A stretch of DNA of 50,992 nucleotides from an uncultured Porphyromonadaceae bacterium (GTDB taxonomy: Bacteria; Bacteroidota; Bacteroidia; Bacteroidales; Muribaculaceae), in assembly GCA_947166165.1 (NCBI GenBank), contig CAMVDK010000001.1:1-50992 (forward strand). The letters run 5' to 3'. The notes under the pieces were generated by a model. That model had not been told where the DNA came from, did not search any database, and was given only the letters and a program-made list of their open reading frames with translations. Below are positions 1-9,658 of the stretch, piece by piece. Numbering within the stretch: the first letter of the stretch is position 1; each line of letters starts with the position of its first letter. The position numbers and the translations under genes were made by a program.

Positions 1-1807
1 GGAACTTGTTCCAGAAGCGGCTGTAGATGAGGTGGCCGGTGGCATGCTCGGTGCCGCCCACGTAGAGGTCCACCTGTCGCCAGTACTCGTCCACCTGCCT
101 GTCGACCAGTGCCTTGTCGTTGTGCGGGTCCATGTAGCGCAGGTAGTAGGCGCTCGAGCCGGCGAATCCGGGCATGGTGCACAGCTCGAGGGGCTGGCCG
201 TTGGTGGCCACCCAGTTTTTGGCTCGTCCCAGCGGCGGCTCGCCGGTCTCGGTGGGCAGGAACTTGTCCACCTCGGGGAGCAGCAGCGGCAGCTCGCTCT
301 CGTCGAGGGGCTGCGGCTGGCCGTCGGCATCATACCAGATGGGGAACGGCTCGCCCCAGTAGCGCTGGCGGCTGAAGATGGCGTCGCGCAGGCGGTAGTT
401 CACCTTCACGCGGCCGATGCCCGTCTGCTCGATGTGGGCCTTGGTCTTGGCGATGGCCTCCTTCACCGTCAGCCCGTTGAGCTGCAGGCGGTCGTTGCTC
501 GAGTTGGTCATGATGCCGTCTTTGGCGTCGAAGCTCTCCTGGCTCACGTCGGCGCCCTCGATGAGCGGGACGATGGGCAGGTCGAAGTGACGCGCGAAGG
601 CGTAGTCGCGGCTGTCGTGCGCCGGCACGGCCATGATGGCCCCGGTGCCGTAGCCCGCCAGCACGTAGTCGCTGATGTAGATGGGTATCTCCTTGCCGGT
701 GATGGGGTTGACGGCGTAGCTGCCGGTGAACACACCGCTCACCTTTTTCTCAATCATGCGCTCGCGCTCGGTTTTGTGCTTCACCTCGTCGAGGTAGGCG
801 TCCACGGCCTCGCGCTGGGCGGCGGTCACCACTTGGTCCACATACTCGCTCTCGGGGGCGAGCACCATGAAGGTGACACCGAAAATGGTGTCGGCGCGCG
901 TGGTGAAGATGAGCAGCTGCAAGTCGCTGCCGGCCACGGGGAAGAGCATCTCGGCACCCTCGCTGCGGCCTATCCAGTTGCGCTGTGTCTCCTTGATGGA
1001 GTCGCTCCACTCCACGGTGTCGAGGTCGGCGAGCAGACGCTGGGCGTAGGCGCTCACGCGCAGGCACCACTGGCTCATCATCTTCTGCTCCACCGGATAG
1101 CCGCCGCGGATCGACACCCCCTCGCTCACCTCGTCGTTGGCCAGCACGGTGCCCAGCTTGGCGCACCAGTTCACCATGGTGTTGCCACGGTAGGCGATGC
1201 GGTAGTTCATGAGCGTGTCGTTCTTCTCCACCTTGGTCATGGCCTGCCACTGCTCGGCGGTGAACTGCCGCTCGTCGCCACAGGCTGCGTGGCAGCCCTC
1301 GGTGCCGTGGGCCTCGAAGTGAGCCACCAGCTCGTCGATGGGCCGCGCCTGCTGGCGGGCGGTGTCGTAGTAGCTCTTGAACATCTTCAGGAACGCCCAC
1401 TGCGTCCACTTGTAGTAGGCCGGGTCGCAGGTGCGCACCTCGCGGTCCCAGTCGTAGCAGAACCCGATTTTGTCGAGCTGCTGGCGGTAGCGGGCAATGT
1501 TCTCGGTGGTCGTCACCTCGGGGTGCTGACCGGTCTGGATGGCATATTGCTCGGCCGGCAGGCCGTAGGCGTCGTAGCCCATGGGGTGCAGCACGTTGAA
1601 GCCGCGCTGGCGCTTGTAGCGCGCATAGATGTCGCTGGCGATGTAGCCCAGCGGATGACCCACATGCAGCCCAGCCCCGCTAGGGTAGGGGAACATGTCG
1701 AGCACATAGAACTTAGGGCGGCTCGGGTCCACCTCGGTTTTATACGTCTTGTGGTCGCGCCAATACTGCTGCCACCTTTGCTCAATCTCTTGATGACGGT
1801 ATTCCAT
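1..1807 (-). CDS. leuS: Leucyl-tRNA synthetase (5' part, runs off the window)
   Basis: Class I aminoacyl-tRNA synthetase that charges tRNA-Leu in the cytoplasm. The first 602 residues are present. The N-terminus starts MEYRHQEIEQRWQQYW, followed by the HIGH-type motif HVGHPLGYIASD in the Rossmann fold near residue 47. Then comes the large CP1 editing domain and the conserved stretch GGTEHATGHLIYSRFW at the window edge, just before the expected KMSKS loop, which lies outside. The family is usually about 900-950 residues in Bacteroidota, so roughly one third is missing only because the window ends. The ATG at 1807 sits about 30 bases after the start site implied by a consensus promoter at 1845-1875. 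Confidence 0.97.
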   Translation of the reverse strand, partial: MEYRHQEIEQRWQQYWRDHKTYKTEVDPSRPKFYVLDMFPYPSGAGLHVGHPLGYIASDIYARYKRQRGFNVLHPMGYDAYGLPAEQYAIQTGQHPEVTTTENIARYRQQLDKIGFCYDWDREVRTCDPAYYKWTQWAFLKMFKSYYDTARQQARPIDELVAHFEAHGTEGCHAACGDERQFTAEQWQAMTKVEKNDTLMNYRIAYRGNTMVNWCAKLGTVLANDEVSEGVSIRGGYPVEQKMMSQWCLRVSAYAQRLLADLDTVEWSDSIKETQRNWIGRSEGAEMLFPVAGSDLQLLIFTTRADTIFGVTFMVLAPESEYVDQVVTAAQREAVDAYLDEVKHKTERERMIEKKVSGVFTGSYAVNPITGKEIPIYISDYVLAGYGTGAIMAVPAHDSRDYAFARHFDLPIVPLIEGADVSQESFDAKDGIMTNSSNDRLQLNGLTVKEAIAKTKAHIEQTGIGRVKVNYRLRDAIFSRQRYWGEPFPIWYDADGQPQPLDESELPLLLPEVDKFLPTETGEPPLGRAKNWVATNGQPLELCTMPGFAGSSAYYLRYMDPHNDKALVDRQVDEYWRQVDLYVGGTEHATGHLIYSRFWNKF

Positions 1808-1844
1808 TCTGATTTGTGATGCTGTTTGATTTTGTTTCAAACTG

Positions 1845-1875
1845 CAAAATTACTGCAAACCGAGCGCAATGCAAA
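1845..1875 (-). promoter_or_regulatory. Bacteroidota-type promoter for leuS
   Basis: On the minus strand, TTTG (1872-1875), a 19-base spacer and TAATTTTG (1845-1852) match the Bacteroidota sigma-70-type consensus. The spacer and the bases upstream (TTGCATTGCGCTCGG, CCTCGGCAATGCAAA) are shared with the duplicated promoter block before hutU at 7320-7509, so the promoter lies inside a recurring element. Confidence 0.8.
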
Positions 1876-1962
1876 ACAAAAGACGAAGTTTTTTGCTTTG
1901 CATTGCCGAGGTGCCGCGTAATTTGGGCGAAGCCAACATTACTGCCGGCCGAGCGCCAAATC

Positions 1963-2017
1963 GATTATTCGATAACTCGAGTGCTCGAATGTTCGAATGC
2001 TCAATCACTCGATAATC
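1963..2017. repeat. Imperfect inverted repeat rich in TCGA words between divergent promoters
   Basis: GATTAT..CGAGTG at the left is mirrored by CACTCGATAATC at the right, and the centre holds repeated TCGAATG words. It lies between the leuS promoter (minus) and the acyltransferase promoter (plus), in a 300-base gap that otherwise holds no gene. It could be a shared operator or a hairpin; the sequence alone does not say which. Confidence 0.5.
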
Positions 2018-2047
2018 CCCCCCGGAAGAAAAATGGCTGCGCTGCGT

Positions 2048-2079
2048 TTTGGCTGTGACTTATTATTTTCGTAATTTTG
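2048..2079 (+). promoter_or_regulatory. Promoter for the acyltransferase gene
   Basis: TTTG (2048-2051), a 20-base spacer and TAATTTTG (2072-2079) fit the Bacteroidota consensus, about 30 bases before the start codon at 2108. Confidence 0.75.
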
Positions 2080-2107
2080 CACGCCGAATCGGATTTAAAC
2101 TCTTGGA

Positions 2108-3073
2108 ATGATTCAAAAAGTCAAGCGACTGTTGAACAACATAGCGTTTCACACCTTGCACGTGGTGTGGCAGCTGCTGTCGCTGCTGCCGCTGCGGGTG
2201 CACTATGTGCTCAGCGACGTGCTGTGCCTGCTGGTGGAGCACGTGCTCCACTACCGCCGCAGGGTGATTCGCCGCAACCTCTCGGCGGCCTTCCCCGAGC
2301 TTGACGAGCGCGAGCGCCGCAAGATTGAGCATGGTTTCTACCGCCACTTTTGCGACGTGGTTGCCGAGTCGGTGAAGATGGCCACCATCAGCCGCAAGAA
2401 CATCCGCGAGCGCATGCTGTTCCGCGGTGCGGAGCAGGTGAACGAAATCATGCGGCAGGGGCAGAGCGTGGCGCTGCTGCTGGGACACTACGGCAATTGG
2501 GAGTGGGTGACCTCGGTTCGCCTGGCTTTTGACGACCCCGACGGCGCCTATGGCCACATCTACCATCCGCTGGAGAACGAGGTGGTCGACCGCCTGTTTC
2601 TTGCTGTGCGCAACCGGATGGGGTCGCAGAGCATCGCCATGCGCGACACGCTGCGGTTCATCCGTCAGGCGCAGGACGAGGGCCGCCCGAGCGTGGTGGG
2701 ATACATCAGCGACCAGGTGCCGCTGTGGCAGAACATCCACCACTGGCTCACCTTCTTCAACCAGGAAACGCCGGTGTTCACCGGCGTGGAGCGCATCGCC
2801 CGGCGCTACGGGCAGGCGGTGTTCTACGTCGACGTGCGCCGCCTGGGCCGCGGGCGCTATGAGTGCGAGCTGCAGCTCATCACCCGTGACGCCGCCTCGA
2901 TGCCCGAGCATGCCATCACCGACGAGTATTTCCGCCGGCTCGAGGCCACCATCCGCCGCGCGCCGCAGTACTGGCTGTGGAGCCACAACCGCTGGAAGCG
3001 CACCCGCGAGGAGTTTGACCGCAACTTCGAGGTGGTGAACGGCCGCGTGGTGGCACGCAAGCAGCCCGAGTGA
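2108..3073 (+). CDS. LpxL/HtrB-type lipid A acyltransferase
   Basis: Predicted inner-membrane acyltransferase of the LpxL/LpxM family, which adds secondary acyl chains to lipid A from acyl-ACP. The 321 residues are a normal family length. A hydrophobic N-terminal helix (about residues 14-47) would anchor it on the cytoplasmic face. The catalytic HX4(D/E) motif is seen as H127-YGNW-E132, and the downstream regions YISDQVPLW and TPVFTGVERIARRYG match family blocks that bind the acyl donor and acceptor. It has its own promoter and no close partner. An MsbA-type lipid A exporter lies two genes downstream, consistent with outer-membrane lipid synthesis. The exact acyl position cannot be told from sequence. 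Confidence 0.9.
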   Translation: MIQKVKRLLNNIAFHTLHVVWQLLSLLPLRVHYVLSDVLCLLVEHVLHYRRRVIRRNLSAAFPELDERERRKIEHGFYRHFCDVVAESVKMATISRKNIRERMLFRGAEQVNEIMRQGQSVALLLGHYGNWEWVTSVRLAFDDPDGAYGHIYHPLENEVVDRLFLAVRNRMGSQSIAMRDTLRFIRQAQDEGRPSVVGYISDQVPLWQNIHHWLTFFNQETPVFTGVERIARRYGQAVFYVDVRRLGRGRYECELQLITRDAASMPEHAITDEYFRRLEATIRRAPQYWLWSHNRWKRTREEFDRNFEVVNGRVVARKQPE

Positions 3074-3134
3074 AGCCGAGCGCCGCTCCGCGCCGGTGAC
3101 GACGAGGCCAGCGGTAAAAAGCCGATTATTGAAG
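3074..3134. other. Gene-free stretch before the 174-bp element
   Basis: No gene, clear terminator hairpin or other feature is seen between the acyltransferase stop and the inverted-repeat element. With the element and the next promoter it makes up the 335-base gap before the ATPase gene. Confidence 0.5.
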
Positions 3135-3308
3135 GTGGGTTCTATACATTGCTGAAATGTAATGAATGGTTTTGGCCGCCTTGGGTTGCTTGCTGGCATC
3201 TTTTGTCTCAACTGCTTGAACCGTAGCCCGCTACTGCCTGGCGCAGCTTGAGCCAAAACCTGCTCAGCAATCAAGCCCAATTCGGCGCAAGCAATTTATA
3301 GAACCCAC
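3135..3308. mobile_element. 174-bp MITE-like inverted-repeat element, copy 1
   Basis: A 174-base unit whose ends are inverted repeats (GTGGGTTCTATA.ATTGCT against AGCAATTTATAGAACCCAC) and which also contains an inner inverted pair GGTTTTGGC/GCCAAAACC. A copy of exactly the same length, differing at about four positions, lies at 12613-12786. It has no coding capacity. Size, terminal repeats and multiple copies fit a non-autonomous miniature transposon or a structured intergenic repeat. No target-site duplication is evident and no cognate transposase is in the window. Confidence 0.8.
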
Positions 3309-3331
3309 ATGAAAAAATTTTCCATTATCCA

Positions 3332-3361
3332 TTGCTGGTTTTCAATTATTTCATACCTTTG
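3332..3361 (+). promoter_or_regulatory. Promoter for the AAA ATPase gene
   Basis: TTG (3332-3334), a 19-base spacer and TACCTTTG (3354-3361) fit the Bacteroidota consensus. The first of two flanking 24-bp repeats falls between this promoter and the start codon, inside the predicted 5' UTR. Confidence 0.7.
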
Positions 3362-3375
3362 CAAAATTAATGGCC

Positions 3376-3399
3376 GTTACTATAACGGGGAATACTATT
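3376..3399 (+). repeat. 24-bp direct repeat, left of the ATPase gene
   Basis: Begins GTTACTATAAC and ends ATACTATT. It matches 22 of 24 bases with 4750-4773 in the same orientation, so the pair frames the ATPase gene. It lies just before the start codon. Confidence 0.85.
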
Positions 3400-3408
3400 T
3401 TGTGAGTT

Positions 3409-4725
3409 ATGAAATTCTATGACCGACACCACGAACTGCAAGTGCTGGGCGAAGTGCTCCGGCAAAGCAAACAAGAGGCGCGCATGACGGTGCTGATGGG
3501 ACGCCGGCGCATCGGCAAGACGGAGTTGTCGCTGCGGTGTGGCGACGAGGTTGTGCTGTATTTCTTTGTCAGCAAAAAAACGGAACCGCTTTTGTGCCAG
3601 GACTATGCGGAAGAAATACGCCAAAAGCTCGGTACGCCCATCCTGGGACAACCCAAGACTTTTGCCGAAGTATTCAGGTTCCTGCTCCAGTTGTCAGAAA
3701 ACCGCCCTTTCACGCTGGTCATTGATGAGTTTCAGAATTTCCTCAAGGTGAATCCATCCATTTTCAGCGACATGCAGCGTGACTGGGACTTGCATAAAAG
3801 CCGAAGCCGTTTGAACTTGATTATCAGCGGCTCGGTGTTTACGCTGATGAAAAGGATTTTCGAGGACTACGAGGAACCTTTATTTGGCCGAGCCAACGAA
3901 AAGATGCTGCTGCAGCCATTCTCGACCGACGTGCTGAAGCAGATTCTTGCTGATTTCAATCCTGGCTACATCCCCGAAGACCTACTTGCCCTCTACAGCA
4001 TCACTGGTGGTGTGCCATGGTATGTGGCGTTGCTGCTCGATAAGGGAAACATTTGCCGCGACGATATGCTTGCAGCTCTCACCTGGGAAAATTCGCCTTT
4101 TATTGGTGAGGGGAAAAATATCCTCATCGAGGAGTTTGGCAGCGACTATGTGACCTATTTCTCGATACTGACCTGCATAGCGCGTGGCATGAAGACGCGC
4201 TCCGAAATTGAGAGCGAACTGAACAACAACAACATCGGCAGCTATTTGGTGAAGCTGGAGGATTATTATCACGTCATCACCAAGTCGCTACCCATCTTCG
4301 CTAAAAAGAACAGCAAAAAGGGGAGATATGCCATCCAAGATTGCTTCCTCACATTGTGGTTCCGCTTCTTCTACAAGTATCAGGCACTTGTCGAAAACAA
4401 TGCATTGAAAGCTCTTGGCGACATCATTTATCGCGACTACAGCGGTCTGTCGGGACTGATGATGGAACGATATTTTGCCCAAAAGTTCCGTGAAAAAGGC
4501 CGCTACATCGTGGGTAAATGGTGGGACAGGAAAGGTGACAATGAGATTGACCTGGTGGTTGTGGACACAATCGGCAAGCAGGCATGGGTCTATGAGTTGA
4601 AGAAGCAAAGCTGCCGCTATCGCGAAAGCGTGTTGCAAGCCAAAGTGGGTAAGATGCTGGAGCAAACCCCCGAACTGGCCAAAATGACAATCCATCTCGG
4701 ATCGTTGTCGTTAGAAGACATGTGA
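3409..4725 (+). CDS. AAA ATPase with C-terminal DUF234 (PD-(D/E)XK-like) domain
   Basis: 438-residue cytoplasmic P-loop ATPase of the archaeal-ATPase/DUF234 group. Walker A is GRRRIGKT (31-38) and Walker B is LVIDE near residues 102-106. A winged-helix-like middle is followed by a C-terminal part with GDNEIDLVVVD and then VYELKK, the D...ExK spacing of a PD-(D/E)XK nuclease fold. The family is widespread in Bacteroidota and archaea; its role is not established, and defence or mobile-element links are suggested. Here it stands alone with its own promoter, is less GC-rich than its neighbours, and is framed by 24-bp direct repeats, which hints at acquisition as a cassette. A 174-bp repeat element lies just upstream. 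Confidence 0.85.
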   Translation: MKFYDRHHELQVLGEVLRQSKQEARMTVLMGRRRIGKTELSLRCGDEVVLYFFVSKKTEPLLCQDYAEEIRQKLGTPILGQPKTFAEVFRFLLQLSENRPFTLVIDEFQNFLKVNPSIFSDMQRDWDLHKSRSRLNLIISGSVFTLMKRIFEDYEEPLFGRANEKMLLQPFSTDVLKQILADFNPGYIPEDLLALYSITGGVPWYVALLLDKGNICRDDMLAALTWENSPFIGEGKNILIEEFGSDYVTYFSILTCIARGMKTRSEIESELNNNNIGSYLVKLEDYYHVITKSLPIFAKKNSKKGRYAIQDCFLTLWFRFFYKYQALVENNALKALGDIIYRDYSGLSGLMMERYFAQKFREKGRYIVGKWWDRKGDNEIDLVVVDTIGKQAWVYELKKQSCRYRESVLQAKVGKMLEQTPELAKMTIHLGSLSLEDM

Positions 4726-4749
4726 CCACACGCCTGAATAGTAACGACG

Positions 4750-4773
4750 GTTACTATAACAGTGAATACTATT
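4750..4773 (+). repeat. 24-bp direct repeat, right of the ATPase gene
   Basis: Second member of the pair with 3376-3399, 25 bases after the ATPase stop codon. The flanking bases form a small AGTAAC/GTTACT inverted repeat (about 4739-4755). Confidence 0.85.
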
Positions 4774-4821
4774 GTCGGGCGCTGACGTTGTCGGGCGGCG
4801 GGCAGGAAAAATCAAAACAGT

Positions 4822-4853
4822 TTTGCTTATTCGCCCGCTTTGCACTACCTTTG
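4822..4853 (+). promoter_or_regulatory. Promoter for the ABC exporter
   Basis: TTTG (4822-4825), a 20-base spacer and TACCTTTG (4846-4853), about 20 bases before the ATG at 4874. This supports the ATG at 4874 over an in-frame ATG at 4772, which would precede the promoter. Confidence 0.75.
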
Positions 4854-4873
4854 CACAAAAAATTCGGGTATTG

Positions 4874-6700
4874 ATGAAAGGATTCTTCCGATTGCTGGCG
4901 CGATTTGTGCCCCCCTACAAGCGCTACCTGGCGCTCAACGTGCTCTTCAACGCGCTGGCTGCGGTGCTCACGCTCTTCTCGTTTGCCCTGATCATCCCCA
5001 TTCTGGAGATGCTCTTCGGGCTCAACACGCAGACCTACGCCTTCATGCCCTGGGGCAGCGGCAAGGTGGACACCGTGGTGACCAACAATTTCTACTACTA
5101 CGTGCAGTGCATCATCGAGCGCTACGGGCAGTCGACGGCCCTGGCCGCCATCGCCCTGGCTCTGGTGGTGATGACGGGGCTGAAGACGGGCAGCGCCTAC
5201 ATGAGCGCCTTCTTCATGATTCCTATCCGCACCGGCGTGGTGCGCGACATCCGCAACCAGATCTACGCCAAAATAGTGTCGCTGCCCATCGGCTTTTTCA
5301 GCAACGAGCGCAAGGGCGACGTGATGGCGCGCATGAGCGGCGACGTGACCGAGGTGGAGAACAGCATCATGTCGTCGCTCGACATGATGTTCAAAAATCC
5401 CATCATGATCATCGCCTGCCTGGGCATGATGATTGCCGTGAGCTGGCAGCTGACGGTGTTCGTGCTCGTTCTGCTGCCGGTGGCTGGAGGCATCATGGGG
5501 GCCGTGGGTAAGTGCCTCAAGCGCGTGTCGCTCGAAGGCCAGAACCAGTGGGGCGTGATGCTGAGCAACATCGAGGAAACCATCGGCGGCCTGCGCATCG
5601 TCAAGGCGTTCAACGCCGAGGGCAAGGTGCGCCGGCGCTTCGAGGGCGAGAATGAGCGCTACCGCTCCATCGTGACCCGCATGAACCGGCGCTACGAGCT
5701 GGCGCACCCCATGAGCGAGTTCCTGGGCACGGCCACCATCGCCATCGTGCTCTGGTTTGGAGGCACGCTCATCCTGAGCGGAACCAGCGCCATCACGGCG
5801 CCCAAGTTCATCTACTACATGGTGATCTTCTACAACATCATCAATCCGGCCAAAGACCTCTCGAAGGCGAGCTACGCCATTCAGCGCGGCATGGCCTCGA
5901 TGCAGCGCATCGACAAAATCCTGAATGCCGACAACCCCATCCGCGACCCCGAGCAGCCGCAGCGGCTGCCGGCCCTGACCCAGGGCATCACCTACCACGA
6001 CGTGCGCTTCCGCTACGGCGACGCGTGGGTGATCGACGGCGTGACGCTCCACATAGCCCGCGGCGCCACCGTGGCCCTGGTGGGGCAGAGCGGCTCGGGA
6101 AAAACCACCCTGGCCGACCTGCTGCCACGGTTCTACGACGTGCAGCAGGGCTCCATTGCCATCGACGGCATCGACATCCGCAAGCTCGCCGTGGCCGACC
6201 TGCGCGCGCTGATGGGCAACGTGAACCAGGAGGCCATCCTGTTCAACGACACCTTCTACAACAACATCACCTTCGGCGTTGACCATGCCACGCACGAGCA
6301 GGTGGAGCAGGCGGCGCGCATCGCCAACGCCTACGACTTCATCATGGCCAGCGAGCAGGGCTTCGACACCAACATCGGCGACCGCGGGTGCAAGCTCTCG
6401 GGCGGCCAGCGGCAGCGAGTCAGCATAGCCCGCGCCATCCTCAAGAATCCCCCCATCCTCATCCTCGACGAGGCCACCAGTGCCCTCGACACCGAGAGCG
6501 AACACCTGGTGCAGGAGGCCCTCAACCACCTCATGGAGGGGCGCACCACGCTGGTGATCGCCCACCGCCTGTCAACCATCAAAAACGCCGACCTCATCTG
6601 CGTGATGCAAGACGGACGCATCGTGGAGCGCGGCACCCACGACCAGCTCATGGCCCGTGGCGGCTCCTACAAGCACCTCGTGGACATGCAGACCTTCTGA
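4874..6700 (+). CDS. MsbA-like lipid A export ABC transporter
   Basis: Fused-domain ABC half-exporter of 608 residues that should dimerise in the inner membrane and flip lipid A core or a similar lipid using ATP. The N-terminal half holds six predicted membrane helices; the C-terminal half is the nucleotide-binding domain with Walker A GQSGSGKTT (about 403), signature LSGGQRQR (about 507), Walker B ILILDEATSALD (about 528) and a switch His in VIAHRL. The length matches MsbA. purN follows after 21 bases, so the two may be co-transcribed although unrelated. A peptide or drug exporter of the same fold cannot be excluded. Confidence 0.88.
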   Translation: MKGFFRLLARFVPPYKRYLALNVLFNALAAVLTLFSFALIIPILEMLFGLNTQTYAFMPWGSGKVDTVVTNNFYYYVQCIIERYGQSTALAAIALALVVMTGLKTGSAYMSAFFMIPIRTGVVRDIRNQIYAKIVSLPIGFFSNERKGDVMARMSGDVTEVENSIMSSLDMMFKNPIMIIACLGMMIAVSWQLTVFVLVLLPVAGGIMGAVGKCLKRVSLEGQNQWGVMLSNIEETIGGLRIVKAFNAEGKVRRRFEGENERYRSIVTRMNRRYELAHPMSEFLGTATIAIVLWFGGTLILSGTSAITAPKFIYYMVIFYNIINPAKDLSKASYAIQRGMASMQRIDKILNADNPIRDPEQPQRLPALTQGITYHDVRFRYGDAWVIDGVTLHIARGATVALVGQSGSGKTTLADLLPRFYDVQQGSIAIDGIDIRKLAVADLRALMGNVNQEAILFNDTFYNNITFGVDHATHEQVEQAARIANAYDFIMASEQGFDTNIGDRGCKLSGGQRQRVSIARAILKNPPILILDEATSALDTESEHLVQEALNHLMEGRTTLVIAHRLSTIKNADLICVMQDGRIVERGTHDQLMARGGSYKHLVDMQTF

Positions 6701-6721
6701 CCTTCCAACCCCCACACCGAT

Positions 6722-7291
6722 ATGATGAAACGAATCGCCATATTTGCCTCCGGTTCGGGCACCAATGCCGAGAACATCGTGCGCCACTTTGCGCAGAGCA
6801 CCACCGTCGAGGTGGCCGCCGTGATCACCAACCGCCGCGCCGCTGCCGTGGTCGACCGCCTGCGCCCGCTGGGCATCGAGGTGGAATACTACCCCAAACA
6901 GGAATGGCAGCACCCCGCCGCTGTCGCGCGCCGCCTCACCGAAGCAGGCGTCGACCTCGTGGTGCTGGCAGGCTTCCTGGCCGTGGTGCGCGACCCGCTG
7001 CTCACCGCCTTTGCAGGCCGAATCATCAACATCCACCCCTCGCTGCTGCCCAAATATGGCGGCGACGGCATGTGGGGCGGCAACGTGCACGAGGCCGTCA
7101 TCAAGGCCGGCGAGCGCGAGAGCGGCATCACCATCCACCAAGTCACCGCCCAGGTCGACGCCGGCCCCATCGTGGCGCAGTTCACCTGCCCCGTGCTGCC
7201 CGGCGACACGCCCGAAAGCCTCGAGGCCCGCATCCACCAACTCGAGTACCGTCACTACCCCCAGGTGATCGAGCAACTGCTGCACTCCTGA
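6722..7291 (+). CDS. purN: Phosphoribosylglycinamide formyltransferase
   Basis: Third step of de novo purine synthesis: transfers formyl from 10-formyl-tetrahydrofolate to GAR. The 189 residues match the single-domain enzyme. The N-terminal GSGTN loop (about 11-15) binds the phosphate of GAR. The catalytic set is visible as the Asn and His of INIHPSLLPKYGG (about 102) and the Asp of VDAGPI (about 145), with the intervening HQVTAQ strand. Two adjacent ATG codons (6722, 6725) could start it; the first is used here. It sits 21 bases after the ABC exporter. Confidence 0.95.
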   Translation: MMKRIAIFASGSGTNAENIVRHFAQSTTVEVAAVITNRRAAAVVDRLRPLGIEVEYYPKQEWQHPAAVARRLTEAGVDLVVLAGFLAVVRDPLLTAFAGRIINIHPSLLPKYGGDGMWGGNVHEAVIKAGERESGITIHQVTAQVDAGPIVAQFTCPVLPGDTPESLEARIHQLEYRHYPQVIEQLLHS

Positions 7292-7319
7292 CTCTCCGCC
7301 AGCCACAGTCCACCCGCAG

Positions 7320-7394
7320 AAAAGTTGTCCAAGCAAAAAACAGTTTTTTGTTGGCCATTTTCTATGCATTGCGCTCGGATTGCAGTAACGTTGC
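7320..7394 (+). repeat. Promoter-block repeat, degenerate copy
   Basis: First of two tandem copies, 114 bases apart. It shares AAAGTTGTCCAAGCAAAAAAC, an inner GTTTTTTGT pair and GCATTGCGCTCGGATTGCAG with the second copy. Both promoter boxes have drifted (TATG for TTTG and TAACGTTG for TAACTTTG), so this copy is probably inactive. Confidence 0.8.
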
Positions 7395-7433
7395 GCTTCG
7401 CGCGAAGTTACGTGGCTCCTCGGCAATGCAAAT

Positions 7434-7509
7434 AAAAGTTGTCCAAGCAAAAAACAAGTTTTTTGTTGGCCATTTTCTTTGCATTGCGCTCGGATTGCAG
7501 TAACTTTGC
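7434..7509 (+). promoter_or_regulatory. Promoter-block repeat, intact copy; promoter of hutU
   Basis: Second tandem copy. TTTG (7478-7481), a 19-base spacer and TAACTTTG (7501-7508) form a full Bacteroidota promoter about 50 bases before the hutU start. An AAAAAAC/GTTTTTT inverted pair lies just upstream of the -33 box. The same block, more diverged, drives leuS on the other strand (1845-1913). Confidence 0.82.
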
Positions 7510-7557
7510 ACGCGAAAACCTTTGACCGCGAACTTTTAGCATTAAACCTGAACAATA

Positions 7558-9558
<2,001 letters not shown>

Positions 9559-9592
9559 CGCATCCCGCAAGAGCGAGAGCCGAACATCACCA

Positions 9593-9627
9593 CATCGCCC
9601 CGCAGGTCTCAGACCTGCGGGGCGATG
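9593..9627. terminator. Hairpin terminator shared by convergent genes
   Basis: A perfect inverted repeat (CATCGCCCCGCAGGTCT and its complement) with a very short loop, followed on the plus strand by TATTTTG. It lies between the converging hutU and Rpn-nuclease genes and probably stops transcription from both sides. Confidence 0.85.
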
Positions 9628-9658
9628 TATTTTGCTGTTCTGTGTAGGGAGTTCGGGC

